A DNA stretch of 64,000 nt from Nocardia arthritidis NBRC 100137 (GTDB lineage Bacteria > Actinomycetota > Actinomycetes > Mycobacteriales > Mycobacteriaceae), in NCBI RefSeq assembly GCF_001612765.1, contig NZ_BDBB01000033.1, forward strand, positions 1 through 64,000. The letters are read 5' to 3'. Each line of letters starts with the position of its first letter. The stretch's first letter is position 1. Positions 54,660 through 63,061 of this stretch are shown one piece after another. The notes beneath the pieces were generated by a model. It saw only the letters and a list, made by a program, of their open reading frames with translations. It was not told the DNA's origin and ran no database searches. A program made the translations under genes and the position numbers.

Positions 54660-55643
54660 ATGCAGGCAATCGTAATGACGGCAGTAGGGGACCCCGACGT
54701 GCTGGTGGCCGCCGATGTCCCCGCCCCGCAGGCGGCCGCGGACGAGGTGGTGATCCGCGCCGAGGCGATACCGGTGCTGTTCCCGGAGACAAAGCTGCGC
54801 TCCGGCGAGTTCCCGCTCGGCGCGCCGCTGCCGCTGATCTTCGGTTTCCAGGCCGCAGGGGTCGTCACGGAGGTCGGCCCGCAAGTCGATCCGGCGCTGC
54901 TCGGACGACGAGTCGTCGTGGCGACCAAGGGTTGCGGCGCCTACGCCGAATTCGTCGCCGCGCCCGCTGATTCCGTGGCGCCCATTCCGGACGGCCTGTC
55001 CTTCGTCGACGCCGCGGCGGTGCTGATGAACGGATCGGTGGCGATTCCGCTGCTCGAGACCGCCGCGCTGACAGGCGTCGAAACCGTCCTGATCGAGGCG
55101 GCCGCCACGGGTGTCGGCAGCGCCCTGACCCAACTGGCCGCAGAATTCGGGGCGGCGCGCGTCATCGGCACCGCGGGCAGCCCCGAGAAAGCGGCCCGGG
55201 CTCGCGCGCTGGGCGCCGACGAGGTGATCGACCACAACGATCCCGCGTGGACCACCCGGCTGCGTGAAGCGCTCGGCGGCACAACCGTTGATGTGGTGTT
55301 CGATTCGATCGGCGGTGCGAGCGCATCCGGCCTGCTCGATCTCATGACCCCGCTGCGCGGACGGATGCTGGGCTACGGATGGCTGTCCGGCGCACCCGCG
55401 CAGGTGTCGGCGACCGACCTGATCATGCGCGGGCTCACCTTCACCGGCTGCGCGGGGGCGGACTGGCTGAACCGAGTCGCACAGGCGCGCGGAGCCGTGC
55501 TGGCCCGCGCGGCGGCGGGTGGGCTCGATCCGCTGGTCGAGACGGTACTTCCGCTTGACCAGGCAAGTCACGCGCATCGGCTGCTGGAGAACCGGGCCCC
55601 CCTGGGCAAAATCGTGCTGCGTCCTGGGGCCGCCACGTCCTGA
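54660..55643 (+). CDS. Quinone-oxidoreductase-like MDR dehydrogenase
   Basis: A 327-aa medium-chain dehydrogenase lacking the catalytic zinc ligands, as in NADPH:quinone reductases. The N-terminal GroES-like domain includes LPLIFGFQAAGVVTEVG, and the cofactor motif is AAATGVGSALTQLAAEFGA near residue 145. ATG 54660, with GGAG 8 bases upstream, is preferred to ATG 54648. Under control of the divergent TetR gene. Confidence 0.88.
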   Translation: MQAIVMTAVGDPDVLVAADVPAPQAAADEVVIRAEAIPVLFPETKLRSGEFPLGAPLPLIFGFQAAGVVTEVGPQVDPALLGRRVVVATKGCGAYAEFVAAPADSVAPIPDGLSFVDAAAVLMNGSVAIPLLETAALTGVETVLIEAAATGVGSALTQLAAEFGAARVIGTAGSPEKAARARALGADEVIDHNDPAWTTRLREALGGTTVDVVFDSIGGASASGLLDLMTPLRGRMLGYGWLSGAPAQVSATDLIMRGLTFTGCAGADWLNRVAQARGAVLARAAAGGLDPLVETVLPLDQASHAHRLLENRAPLGKIVLRPGAATS

Positions 55644-55685
55644 GAGCGGCGCGAAGCCTGCGCCGCCGTGGCTAGGGTGGGTTCC

Positions 55686-56852
55686 GTGCGGACTTCTCTG
55701 GAATCCCATATCGGCGCCGCCAACGCGCTCACGGCACGCTGGTGCGCGGCGGTGGGCGAGCGAGACTTCGTGGTGTCCGGCGCAGGCGTCTGGCCGCTGC
55801 TGACCTTGCTCGCCTCCGCGGCGGACGGTCCGGCACGGGACGAACTGTCGACAGCGATCGGCGTACCCGCGGCGACGGGCCGGGAAGAAGCGCTCCGGTT
55901 GCTGCACGACCTCCAGCGCGCGGACGCGGTGTCGGCGGCGCTGGGCGTGTGGGTGCGCCATGATCTTCCGCTGGACGAAGCCTGGTCGCAGGCGCTGCCC
56001 GAGGGAGTTCTCGCCCGGCTGGCCGGCCAGTCCGAACTCGACAGCTGGGCGGCCCGGCATACCGACGGGCTCATCGAGCGGTTCCCCCTCTCGGTCGATC
56101 CCGGCACGCTGCTGGTGCTCGCCACCGCGCTGGTCGCGAAGACCCGGTGGCAAGTGCCTTTCGACGTCGGGACGCTGACCCCGAAAGACGGTCCGTGGCA
56201 GGGGCATCGCGGCCCCGGGTTGTCGCGCGCGAGCACAGATCTGGCGAACGCCGCGATCCTGGACGCGCCGGAACCGGTCACGCGCGTCGTCGTCGAAGGT
56301 GTGGCCGACCTCGACGTCCACCTGCTGCTCGGCACGGGCACCGCCGGGACCGTGCTCGGAACCGGCCTGGCGGCGCTGTCCGGTGCCGTGCCGGTCCGCT
56401 CCGACCTGCCGGTCGGCACCGAGGGGCCGGGCCTCGCCGTGCGCACCGAGCAGGTGCTGACCGGCACAGCTCAACTGCGAATCCGGCTGCCGCCTTTCGA
56501 GGTCAGATCCACCCATGACCTGCTCACCCGGCCCGGCTTGTTCGGACTGACCGCCGCGACCGACTGCACCCAGGGCCATTTCCCGGCGATCTCGCCTTTC
56601 CCGCTCTGCGTCGGTGGCGGAGCGCAGGAGGTCCTCGCCCGGTTCAGCCATGAAGGCTTCGAGGCCGCCGCCGTGACGGCCTTCGCGTTACGCGCGGCAG
56701 GGGCGGCGCTGCGGCACAACTACGCACCCGTCGTCTCGGTGAACTTCGACCGCCCCTTCGGCTTTCTCGCCGTACACCGCCCGACCGGGCTCGTGGCCGT
56801 CGCGGGCTGGATCGCGACCCCGCCCGCGTCGTCCCCCGACGTTCCGGTCTGA
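55686..56852 (+). CDS. Serpin-family protein
   Basis: A 388-aa protein with the serpin fold. Signatures are LLVLATALVAKTRWQVPFD (shutter strand), the hinge EGFEAAAVTAF and the C-terminal NFDRPFGFLAVHRPTGLVAV. It has no signal peptide. Position P14 of the hinge is Phe where inhibitory serpins have Thr or Ser, so protease inhibition is uncertain. GTG 55686 is preferred: TAGGGT lies 7 bases upstream as a -10 element and there is no ribosome binding site, suggesting a leaderless message. Confidence 0.85.
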   Translation: MRTSLESHIGAANALTARWCAAVGERDFVVSGAGVWPLLTLLASAADGPARDELSTAIGVPAATGREEALRLLHDLQRADAVSAALGVWVRHDLPLDEAWSQALPEGVLARLAGQSELDSWAARHTDGLIERFPLSVDPGTLLVLATALVAKTRWQVPFDVGTLTPKDGPWQGHRGPGLSRASTDLANAAILDAPEPVTRVVVEGVADLDVHLLLGTGTAGTVLGTGLAALSGAVPVRSDLPVGTEGPGLAVRTEQVLTGTAQLRIRLPPFEVRSTHDLLTRPGLFGLTAATDCTQGHFPAISPFPLCVGGGAQEVLARFSHEGFEAAAVTAFALRAAGAALRHNYAPVVSVNFDRPFGFLAVHRPTGLVAVAGWIATPPASSPDVPV

Positions 56853-56868
56853 GCGCCCGCCCGGACCG

Positions 56869-58095
56869 CTACCGCCGGGCGAAGTGCGGAGCGTGCTCCG
56901 GCAAGACGCCGCGAGCGAGCAAGTACGGTGGCACGCTGCGTATCACGGGGACCCGGCGCAGGATGCGCACCGGCAGCGGTGCGCGGGAAGCGCTCGCGAT
57001 GTCGATTCGCCCGTCGAGGGCAGGAGCGATCGCGATAGCGTGCAGGAGCCGCTGCATGCCCTGCGTCACGACGGTCGGGAATCTGCGCCGTCGCTGCACC
57101 TTCGCCAGATCCCTGATCCGCAGCGTGCCCGAGAGCAGCGGCGGGGCGAGAATTCTGGCCGCGGCGACGGCATCCTGAACGGCCAGGTTGATGCCGACGC
57201 CGCCGGCCGGTGACATGGCGTGGGCGGCGTCGCCGAGACAGAGCAGGCCGTGGGTGTACCACTGGGTCAGCCGGTCGAGTCTCACGTCCAGCAACTTGAC
57301 CTCGTCCCAGCTGGACAAGGCGTCGACCCGGTCGTAGAGCCAGGGCGCGGCCTCGGCCAGACCGCGCATGACGTCCCCGACCGGCCCGCGGCGGGCGGGC
57401 GCGTCGGCGCCCTTGGCGATCAACGTCGCGCACTGCCAGTAGTCGCCGCGGTCGAGCAGAACCGCCACCCGCCGGGCGCTGACGATCGGCAGCGCGCCGA
57501 CGGGGTCGATCTCGGTGCGCGGCAGGCGGAACCACCAGACGTCCATCGGCGCCGACCAGGCGTGTGCCGACAGCCCCGCCGCCCACCGCAGCAGTGAGCC
57601 GCGGCCGTCGCAGGCCACGGTGAGGTCGGCTTCGATCGAGCCGGTCGCGCCGTCGGCGGTGCGGTAGACGACGCCACCGACCCGCCCATCGATCCAGACC
57701 AGGTCGGTGGCCTCGGTATTCATCCGCAGACGGAAGGTGGGCTCGGCCGCCGCGGCACGCGCGAGCAGATCCAGCAGATCCCATTGCGGCACCATGGCGA
57801 CGTATTTGTGCTTGCCCGGCAGGTTTTTCAGCGTCGCGAGGGTCTGCAGGCCGCCCGCGATCGGCAACTGCACCTGATCCACCTTGCGCGCGGGAAGTTT
57901 CGCGAATTCGGCGCCGAGACCCAGTTCGTCGATCAGGTCGAGGGTGGTGGGATGCACGGTGTCGCCGCGGAAGTCGCGGAGGAAATCCGTGTGCTTCTCC
58001 AGCACCGTGACCTCCACACCTGCCCTGGCCAGCAGCAGCCCGAGGAACATTCCGGCCGGTCCCCCGCCGACCACCAGGCATGTCGTGCGTTCCAT
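56869..58095 (-). CDS. FAD-dependent aromatic-hydroxylase-like oxidoreductase
   Basis: A 408-aa flavoprotein of the p-hydroxybenzoate hydroxylase/UbiH type. It has the dinucleotide motif GGGPAG near residue 11, the DG-type motif CDGRGS and the second FAD motif GDAAHAMSPAGGVGINLAVQD near residue 280. Such enzymes hydroxylate phenols or polyketides. ATG 58095 with GAGGAGG upstream. It lies 114 bases after a GXWXG protein gene on the same strand. Confidence 0.9.
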   Translation of the reverse strand: MERTTCLVVGGGPAGMFLGLLLARAGVEVTVLEKHTDFLRDFRGDTVHPTTLDLIDELGLGAEFAKLPARKVDQVQLPIAGGLQTLATLKNLPGKHKYVAMVPQWDLLDLLARAAAAEPTFRLRMNTEATDLVWIDGRVGGVVYRTADGATGSIEADLTVACDGRGSLLRWAAGLSAHAWSAPMDVWWFRLPRTEIDPVGALPIVSARRVAVLLDRGDYWQCATLIAKGADAPARRGPVGDVMRGLAEAAPWLYDRVDALSSWDEVKLLDVRLDRLTQWYTHGLLCLGDAAHAMSPAGGVGINLAVQDAVAAARILAPPLLSGTLRIRDLAKVQRRRRFPTVVTQGMQRLLHAIAIAPALDGRIDIASASRAPLPVRILRRVPVIRSVPPYLLARGVLPEHAPHFARR

Positions 58096-58209
58096 CGACT
58101 GTGCCTCCTCGGTCGCCGCATCCCGCAAGGTGTCGCCCGTCGCGCAAATCCTAGTGCGGTGGGCGCGGCACCGGATCCGGATCGGCTGCGGCCGACCGGA
58201 TCCGCCCGC

Positions 58210-58743
58210 CTAGCCGATGTCCCTGTGCAGGACGAAGAAGTACGGTTCGGCCATACCGCGCAAATCCATCACGCCGAGCAAGGTGTGCTCGTCGGCGCGC
58301 CGGAAGTGATCGATGATCGGCAGGTGGTCGTAGACCATCGCGGCACTCGTCACGCCGCGGAATTCGACCTCGCGCAGACGCGCGGTGGGTTTGCGCGTAC
58401 GCAGCGCGGGAGCAAAGGCAGGCAGCAGTTTGCGCAGGGCACGCACCCCGGACAGCGGCACCCGCCCGGCCAGGCCGAGCGGGACGCGGCGCGGATCGAT
58501 CGGGAAGACCTTGCCACCCGAGGTGAACAGCAGCGGATGCACGTGATCGGGGCCGTCGAACTGCTTGCCGTACCAGCCCGAAGCCACGAGCACACCATCC
58601 ATCGGATGGCCCGTGTGCAGTTCCTCTCCCCGCCAGCGCCCCGTCGCGATCTCCACGACCGGCGCCGCGGGGAGGCGGTCGAACAGTGCCCACGCCTCCT
58701 GCGCGGTGCGGACGTCTGTCACGGTCAGCTCGTTCGTGGCCAT
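58210..58743 (-). CDS. GXWXG / DUF4334-domain protein
   Basis: A 177-aa soluble protein. The GXWXG motif is in ATGRWRGEELHTGHPMD (residues about 33-49), and the DUF4334 part includes EVEFRGVTSAAMVYDHLPI and ends YFFVLHRDIG. Function of the family is unknown. ATG 58743 follows TAGGAG. Probably co-transcribed with the FAD hydroxylase downstream. Confidence 0.85.
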   Translation of the reverse strand: MATNELTVTDVRTAQEAWALFDRLPAAPVVEIATGRWRGEELHTGHPMDGVLVASGWYGKQFDGPDHVHPLLFTSGGKVFPIDPRRVPLGLAGRVPLSGVRALRKLLPAFAPALRTRKPTARLREVEFRGVTSAAMVYDHLPIIDHFRRADEHTLLGVMDLRGMAEPYFFVLHRDIG

Positions 58744-58842
58744 GTCTCCTACTTCCTCGGCGAGGCAACGTTGCGAGAGATACTCTATCGGTCTCTCAGA
58801 ACGGAACGGACCGATAGGCCCGGGCGTGCCCAGCACATGTGG

Positions 58843-59349
58843 TCAGTAGGTCGCCATGAGATAGATCCCGGCGATGATCATGACACAGGCGACGATGCGC
58901 TTGGAGCTCACCGCTCGCCGCGGGAACCCCATCAGCCCGAAGTGATCGATCGCGAGCGCACCGAACATCTGCCCCGCGATGATCAGGGCATTGAAGGTGC
59001 CCGCGCCCACATCGGAAGCCACCGAGATCATCGCCAGGATTGCGGCCCCGCCGAGGAGACCCCCGAAGGGCGCCCACCGGGGCATGCTTCGGATGTCGAG
59101 CCGCGTCGGCCACGGCCAGCGGGAGGAAACCAGCAGCGCCACCGTGAGAAAGATTGCGAAGCCGGTGAATGCCACGGCGTAGGAGATCACACCGCACAGC
59201 CAGACATTCTTCAATGCGAGCTTGAGCGAGTTCTGACATCCGGCTTCCACGGAGCGCAGCGCACCTCCGACCAGGATGAATGCGAAGATGAGTGCCATCG
59301 TGGCGCGGGGCAGGGCGGCACGGGTTTTTTCGGCGGTCTGAACCGTCAT
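58843..59349 (-). CDS. YdcZ/DUF606-type DMT membrane protein (second of pair)
   Basis: A 168-aa protein with five hydrophobic helices of the YdcZ (DUF606) family, a half-size relative of drug/metabolite transporters. Characteristic segments are GGALRSVEAGCQNSL, APFGGLLGGAAILAMI and DHFGLMGFPRR. It is 63 bases downstream of a paralogue, and such tandem genes often encode a two-subunit carrier. Confidence 0.86.
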   Translation of the reverse strand: MTVQTAEKTRAALPRATMALIFAFILVGGALRSVEAGCQNSLKLALKNVWLCGVISYAVAFTGFAIFLTVALLVSSRWPWPTRLDIRSMPRWAPFGGLLGGAAILAMISVASDVGAGTFNALIIAGQMFGALAIDHFGLMGFPRRAVSSKRIVACVMIIAGIYLMATY

Positions 59350-59412
59350 CGAGAATCCTCGGGAGGGCGCGAAGGTTGGATGGTTGGACCGGCAGCAGTG
59401 CGTGTTCTTCTG

Positions 59413-59955
59413 TCAGGTGACGCTGACCCTGGGCTCGTCGGCCGCCGGCTCGTCGGCCATCAGGTAGATCGCGAGCGTGATCAGCCCGCATGCCAGCAGA
59501 CGGGGGAGACTGGCGGATCGCTCGTCGAATCCCATCAGTCCGAAGTGGTCCATGATCACGGCGACCACCATCTCGCCGACGATCACCAGCGCGCTGAAGG
59601 TCGCCACACCGACATATCGGGCGACGGCGATCATTCCCATGACGGCCGCGCCGCCCAGCAAGCCGCCGAACGGCGCCCACCACGGCATGTTCCGCAAGTC
59701 GTCGAGCGTCGGCCACGGCGACTTCGACGACAGTGCGAGGAAGATCGAAAAGCCGGTAAGTGCTACGGCATAGGAGATCACGGCGCACAGCCACATGTTC
59801 TTCATGTGGTTCATCAACGTGTTCTGACAGCCCGCTTCGGCCGACCGTAGGCTGCCTCCGACCAAGATGAACAGAAAGACCAGTCCGATGGCGATGCTCA
59901 TGGGCAACACATCCTTGATTCGGCGGCGGACGAACACCGAAGTCGGCTCGGACAC
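59413..59955 (-). CDS. YdcZ/DUF606-type DMT membrane protein (first of pair)
   Basis: A 180-aa paralogue of the next gene, about half identical, with GGSLRSAEAGCQNTL, APFGGLLGGAAVMGMI and DHFGLMGFDERS. GTG 59955 gives an N-terminus similar to the partner; ATG 59901, with AAGGATG upstream, is a strong alternative. It is divergent from an ArsB/SLC13-like permease across 165 bases. Confidence 0.84.
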   Translation of the reverse strand: MSEPTSVFVRRRIKDVLPMSIAIGLVFLFILVGGSLRSAEAGCQNTLMNHMKNMWLCAVISYAVALTGFSIFLALSSKSPWPTLDDLRNMPWWAPFGGLLGGAAVMGMIAVARYVGVATFSALVIVGEMVVAVIMDHFGLMGFDERSASLPRLLACGLITLAIYLMADEPAADEPRVSVT

Positions 59956-60120
59956 AACTTTCGGGCCGCGAACCGGCCTGATGCGTTCGAGCCGACATCC
60001 GGCCGACCTGTGACTTAAATAACGTACCATCGGATAACGGCACGTTCAATGGGTAATACGTTTGTAGCCGACTACATAAGCTGCCCCGGCGGAAAGGGGC
60101 GCGAACGAAGGGCTGCGATC

Positions 60121-61377
60121 ATGGCACTCGTGCCCGACCTGGTCGATTCCTCTTCACGTAACCCGTCCTCGGCCCCGGCCACGCCAGCGTCGAGGCTGAG
60201 CGTCCTGGACCGGCTCCGGCTCGGCTTGCTCGGAGTCGGTCTGCTCTGTGTGCTCACCGGCCTCCTGCCCCGTGCCGAGGCCGCCGCCAACATGCGTCGC
60301 GTGGGCCCGCTGCTGCTGTTCCTCGCCAGCGTGATCGTGCTCGCCGAACTCACCAGGCAGGCCAAGGTCTTCGACGTCATCGCCCATCGGCTCGCGATCC
60401 TCGGTCGCGGTCACTATCCCGCGCTGTTCGGCCTCTGTGTGCTGTTCGCCTCCGCCACGACTATCGTGCTCAATCTCGACACCACGGCCGTGCTGATCGC
60501 CCCGGTCATGCTGGCCCTCGCGGCGCCTGCCCGCATTCCGCCGCTTCCGCTGGCCATGACCACGCTCTGGCTGGCCAACACCGCGAGTCTGCTATTGCCG
60601 GTCTCCAATCTCACCAATCTGCTCGCCGCCGACCGCGTGGCACTGACCGCGACCGACTTCGCGGCGAAGATGTGGGCACCGCAACTGTTTTCGATCGCGG
60701 CGACGATGGTGTGCCTGTGGCTGTGGTACTGGCGGCGGGGACGACGGGACACCGATCGCTATGTGCCGCCCGAGCCGATCCGCCCCGCGAACTTCCGGGA
60801 GCGCTCGCTGCTGCTGGCCACCGCGGGCGCCTGTTCGCTGTTCGTCATCGCGATCCCCCTCGTCGGCGACCGGATCGGTATCGCGGCGACGCTCGCGGCG
60901 CTCATCGCCGTGGCGGCGTTCGCCGTCTTCGACCGCGGCGCCTTGCGTCTGTCACTCATCCCTTGGCGGCTGCTCGTCTTCGTGATCGGCTTGTTCCTGG
61001 TGGTGCCCACCTTGAGCCGATTCGGCCTCGCCGACGCTATGCACGCCTTGATCGGGACCGATCCCGGTGCGTCCGGCGCGTTCCGGGCCGCCGCGGCAGG
61101 CGCCGGCCTCTCGAACATCGCCAACAACTTACCGGCCTACACCGCGGGCGAGGCGGTGATTCCCCGGCAGAACCGCGATCAGCTTCTCGGGTTGTTGATA
61201 GGTGCCAATATCGGCTCGATCGTCACGCCGTGGGCGTCGCTCGCGACGCTGCTGTGCTTGGAGTTCTGCCGCATGCACGACGTGCGCGTTCCGATGAAGC
61301 GATTCGTCCTGAGCGGTCTCGTCCTCGCGGTGACCGCCACCGCCGGCGCGGTCGCGGCGCTGTTGATCACTGGTTAG
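60121..61377 (+). CDS. SLC13/ArsB-type permease
   Basis: A 418-aa polytopic membrane protein of the ArsB/NhaD/SLC13 superfamily, with about 10-11 helices. Two related re-entrant-type segments are seen: LNLDTTAVLIAPVML and NTASLLLPVSNLTNLL in the first half, and NIANNLPAYTAGEAV and IGANIGSIVTPWASLATLL in the second. Substrate could be dicarboxylates, arsenite or sodium-coupled organic anions. No arsenic genes are nearby. ATG 60121 has GAAGGG upstream; the open frame before it is not supported. Confidence 0.85.
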   Translation: MALVPDLVDSSSRNPSSAPATPASRLSVLDRLRLGLLGVGLLCVLTGLLPRAEAAANMRRVGPLLLFLASVIVLAELTRQAKVFDVIAHRLAILGRGHYPALFGLCVLFASATTIVLNLDTTAVLIAPVMLALAAPARIPPLPLAMTTLWLANTASLLLPVSNLTNLLAADRVALTATDFAAKMWAPQLFSIAATMVCLWLWYWRRGRRDTDRYVPPEPIRPANFRERSLLLATAGACSLFVIAIPLVGDRIGIAATLAALIAVAAFAVFDRGALRLSLIPWRLLVFVIGLFLVVPTLSRFGLADAMHALIGTDPGASGAFRAAAAGAGLSNIANNLPAYTAGEAVIPRQNRDQLLGLLIGANIGSIVTPWASLATLLCLEFCRMHDVRVPMKRFVLSGLVLAVTATAGAVAALLITG

Positions 61378-61644
61378 CCGCCGAGACAGCGGTCGCTGAT
61401 CAGTGCCTGCGACGCCCGCTTGACCTCGAGTGCGCTCGAGGTACGAGGATCGGTCGTGCTCCCGCTGGTCATCCGTGCACCCACCAGCGGGAGTTCCACC
61501 TCCGGAACCGAATCGAGGCGCTGGGCGGCGTCGGAACGACCGCATCAGAACGGGCACCGCCGCGTTGCCTTCGGTCGGTGTGCCGCGCCGGCCTCGCGAG
61601 CGCCTATGCCGGTTTCGAAGCGAGGATTCGGCGCTGCGGCGCCC

Positions 61645-61908
61645 TCAGTTCGGTGTGGTGATTTCCCACTCGTAGACGGTGAGTTCCGATGCGCCGGTGG
61701 TGTGCACGGGGTCGGTGAACGCTATTTCCCGTGCGGCGTCGAGATCCTCAGCGAGAATCACGTACGCGCCACCGGTGCCGTCGGTGAAACGGCCGCTCTC
61801 CTGCAACTGCCCGCGCTCGTGCAGCGACCGCAGAAATTGCCGGTGCGGCTCGGTCACGGCGGCATCGAACCGCGGGGTACGCATCACCAACACGAGGTAC
61901 TTGTTCAC
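61645..61908 (-). CDS. YciI-like protein (YCII domain)
   Basis: An 87-aa protein with the YCII ferredoxin-like fold: [48 protein letters not shown] and YEWEI. Conserved His and Asp residues suggest a small enzyme or dimeric binding protein. Its ATG overlaps the nusB stop by 4 bases, so it is translated with nusB. Confidence 0.85.
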   Translation of the reverse strand: MNKYLVLVMRTPRFDAAVTEPHRQFLRSLHERGQLQESGRFTDGTGGAYVILAEDLDAAREIAFTDPVHTTGASELTVYEWEITTPN

Positions 61909-62420
61909 GACTCGGGCTCCGGGCGCGGCGCCCGAGTCGCGGCCGCCGCGGCGCGCACCTGCGGCGCCACCAGGACAACCTGCCCCAGCACGCCATTGAG
62001 GAAGGACGGGGAATCGTCGGTGGACAGCTCCTTGGCCAGCTCCACCGCCTCGTCCACCGCGACGACCGGCGGAACGTCGCTCGCGTGGAACAGCTCCCAG
62101 ACCGCGATGCGCAGAATCGCGCGGTCCACGGCCGGGAGACGCGCCAGGGTCCAGTCCTGCAGGTACGACTCGATGGTGCCGTCCACCCGGTCGAGGTCGT
62201 CGGCGACGCCCCCGACCAAGGTGCGGGTGTAGGGGTGCACCGGCGCGACCGACTGGTCGCGTGTGGCGAGTTCGGCGCGTTCGTCGAGCAGGTCGGCGGC
62301 GTCGACGTCCCTGGCCTCCGCCTCGAACAGCAGGTCGACCGCACGGCGGCGGGCCTTGTGCCGTGCGCCGAGCTTCTTGTACGCGGACTTCTTGTCCACG
62401 GGCTGTTCAGCCACGGTCAC
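61905..62420 (-). CDS. nusB: Transcription antitermination factor NusB
   Basis: A 171-aa helical RNA-binding protein of the rRNA antitermination complex. [20 protein letters not shown] at the N-terminus and [20 protein letters not shown] with [22 protein letters not shown] toward the C-terminus are diagnostic. It starts 29 bases after efp, the conserved efp-nusB order. Confidence 0.95.
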   Translation of the reverse strand: MTVAEQPVDKKSAYKKLGARHKARRRAVDLLFEAEARDVDAADLLDERAELATRDQSVAPVHPYTRTLVGGVADDLDRVDGTIESYLQDWTLARLPAVDRAILRIAVWELFHASDVPPVVAVDEAVELAKELSTDDSPSFLNGVLGQVVLVAPQVRAAAAATRAPRPEPES

Positions 62421-62449
62421 ATCATCCCGGATTCGCAGGTCCCGGGCGC

Positions 62450-63013
62450 TCAGGCGTTGACCCGGCCGAGGTAGCTGCCGTCGCGCGAGTCGATGCGCAG
62501 CTTGTCGCCCGTGTTGATGAACAGCGGGACCTGCACCTCGGCGCCGGTCTCCAGGGTGGCGGGCTTGGTGCCGCCGGTGGAGCGGTCACCCTGCAGGCCG
62601 ATGTCGGTGTGCTGGACCACGAGTTCGATCGAGACCGGGAGTTCGACGTACAGCGGCGCGCCCTCGTGCATCGCGACCTGCACGGTCATGTTCTCCAGCA
62701 GGAAGCGCGCACCGTCGCCGATGGTGGCCTCGGAGATGGAGATCTGGTCGAAGGTCTCGCCGTCCATGAAGACGTAGTCCGAGCCGTCGTGGTAGAGGTA
62801 GGTCATGTCCCGGCGGTCGACGGTGGCGGTCTCCACCTTCACACCGGCGTTGAATGTCTTGTCGACCACCTTGCCGGACACGACGTTCTTCAGCTTGGTC
62901 CGCACGAACGCGGGGCCCTTGCCCGGCTTGACGTGCTGGAACTCGATGATCTGCTGGAGCTGACCGTCGATCTTCAGCACAAGGCCGTTCTTGAAGTCGC
63001 TGGTGTCCGCCAC
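62450..63013 (-). CDS. efp: Elongation factor P
   Basis: A 187-aa, three-domain translation factor that rescues ribosomes stalled at proline runs. The KOW-like first domain contains [16 protein letters not shown] with the Lys at the loop tip, followed by OB domains ([37 protein letters not shown]). Start ATG behind GAGGA. 48 bases after pepQ. Confidence 0.96.
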   Translation of the reverse strand: MADTSDFKNGLVLKIDGQLQQIIEFQHVKPGKGPAFVRTKLKNVVSGKVVDKTFNAGVKVETATVDRRDMTYLYHDGSDYVFMDGETFDQISISEATIGDGARFLLENMTVQVAMHEGAPLYVELPVSIELVVQHTDIGLQGDRSTGGTKPATLETGAEVQVPLFINTGDKLRIDSRDGSYLGRVNA

Positions 63014-63061
63014 TGTCTTCGGATCTCCTCGTTCTACCGCTTGGTCTCGGGCAGACCGGCG

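Noticed and set aside
54588-56651. 687-codon minus-strand ORF
   Set aside because: Antisense to the oxidoreductase and serpin genes, which have clear family motifs.
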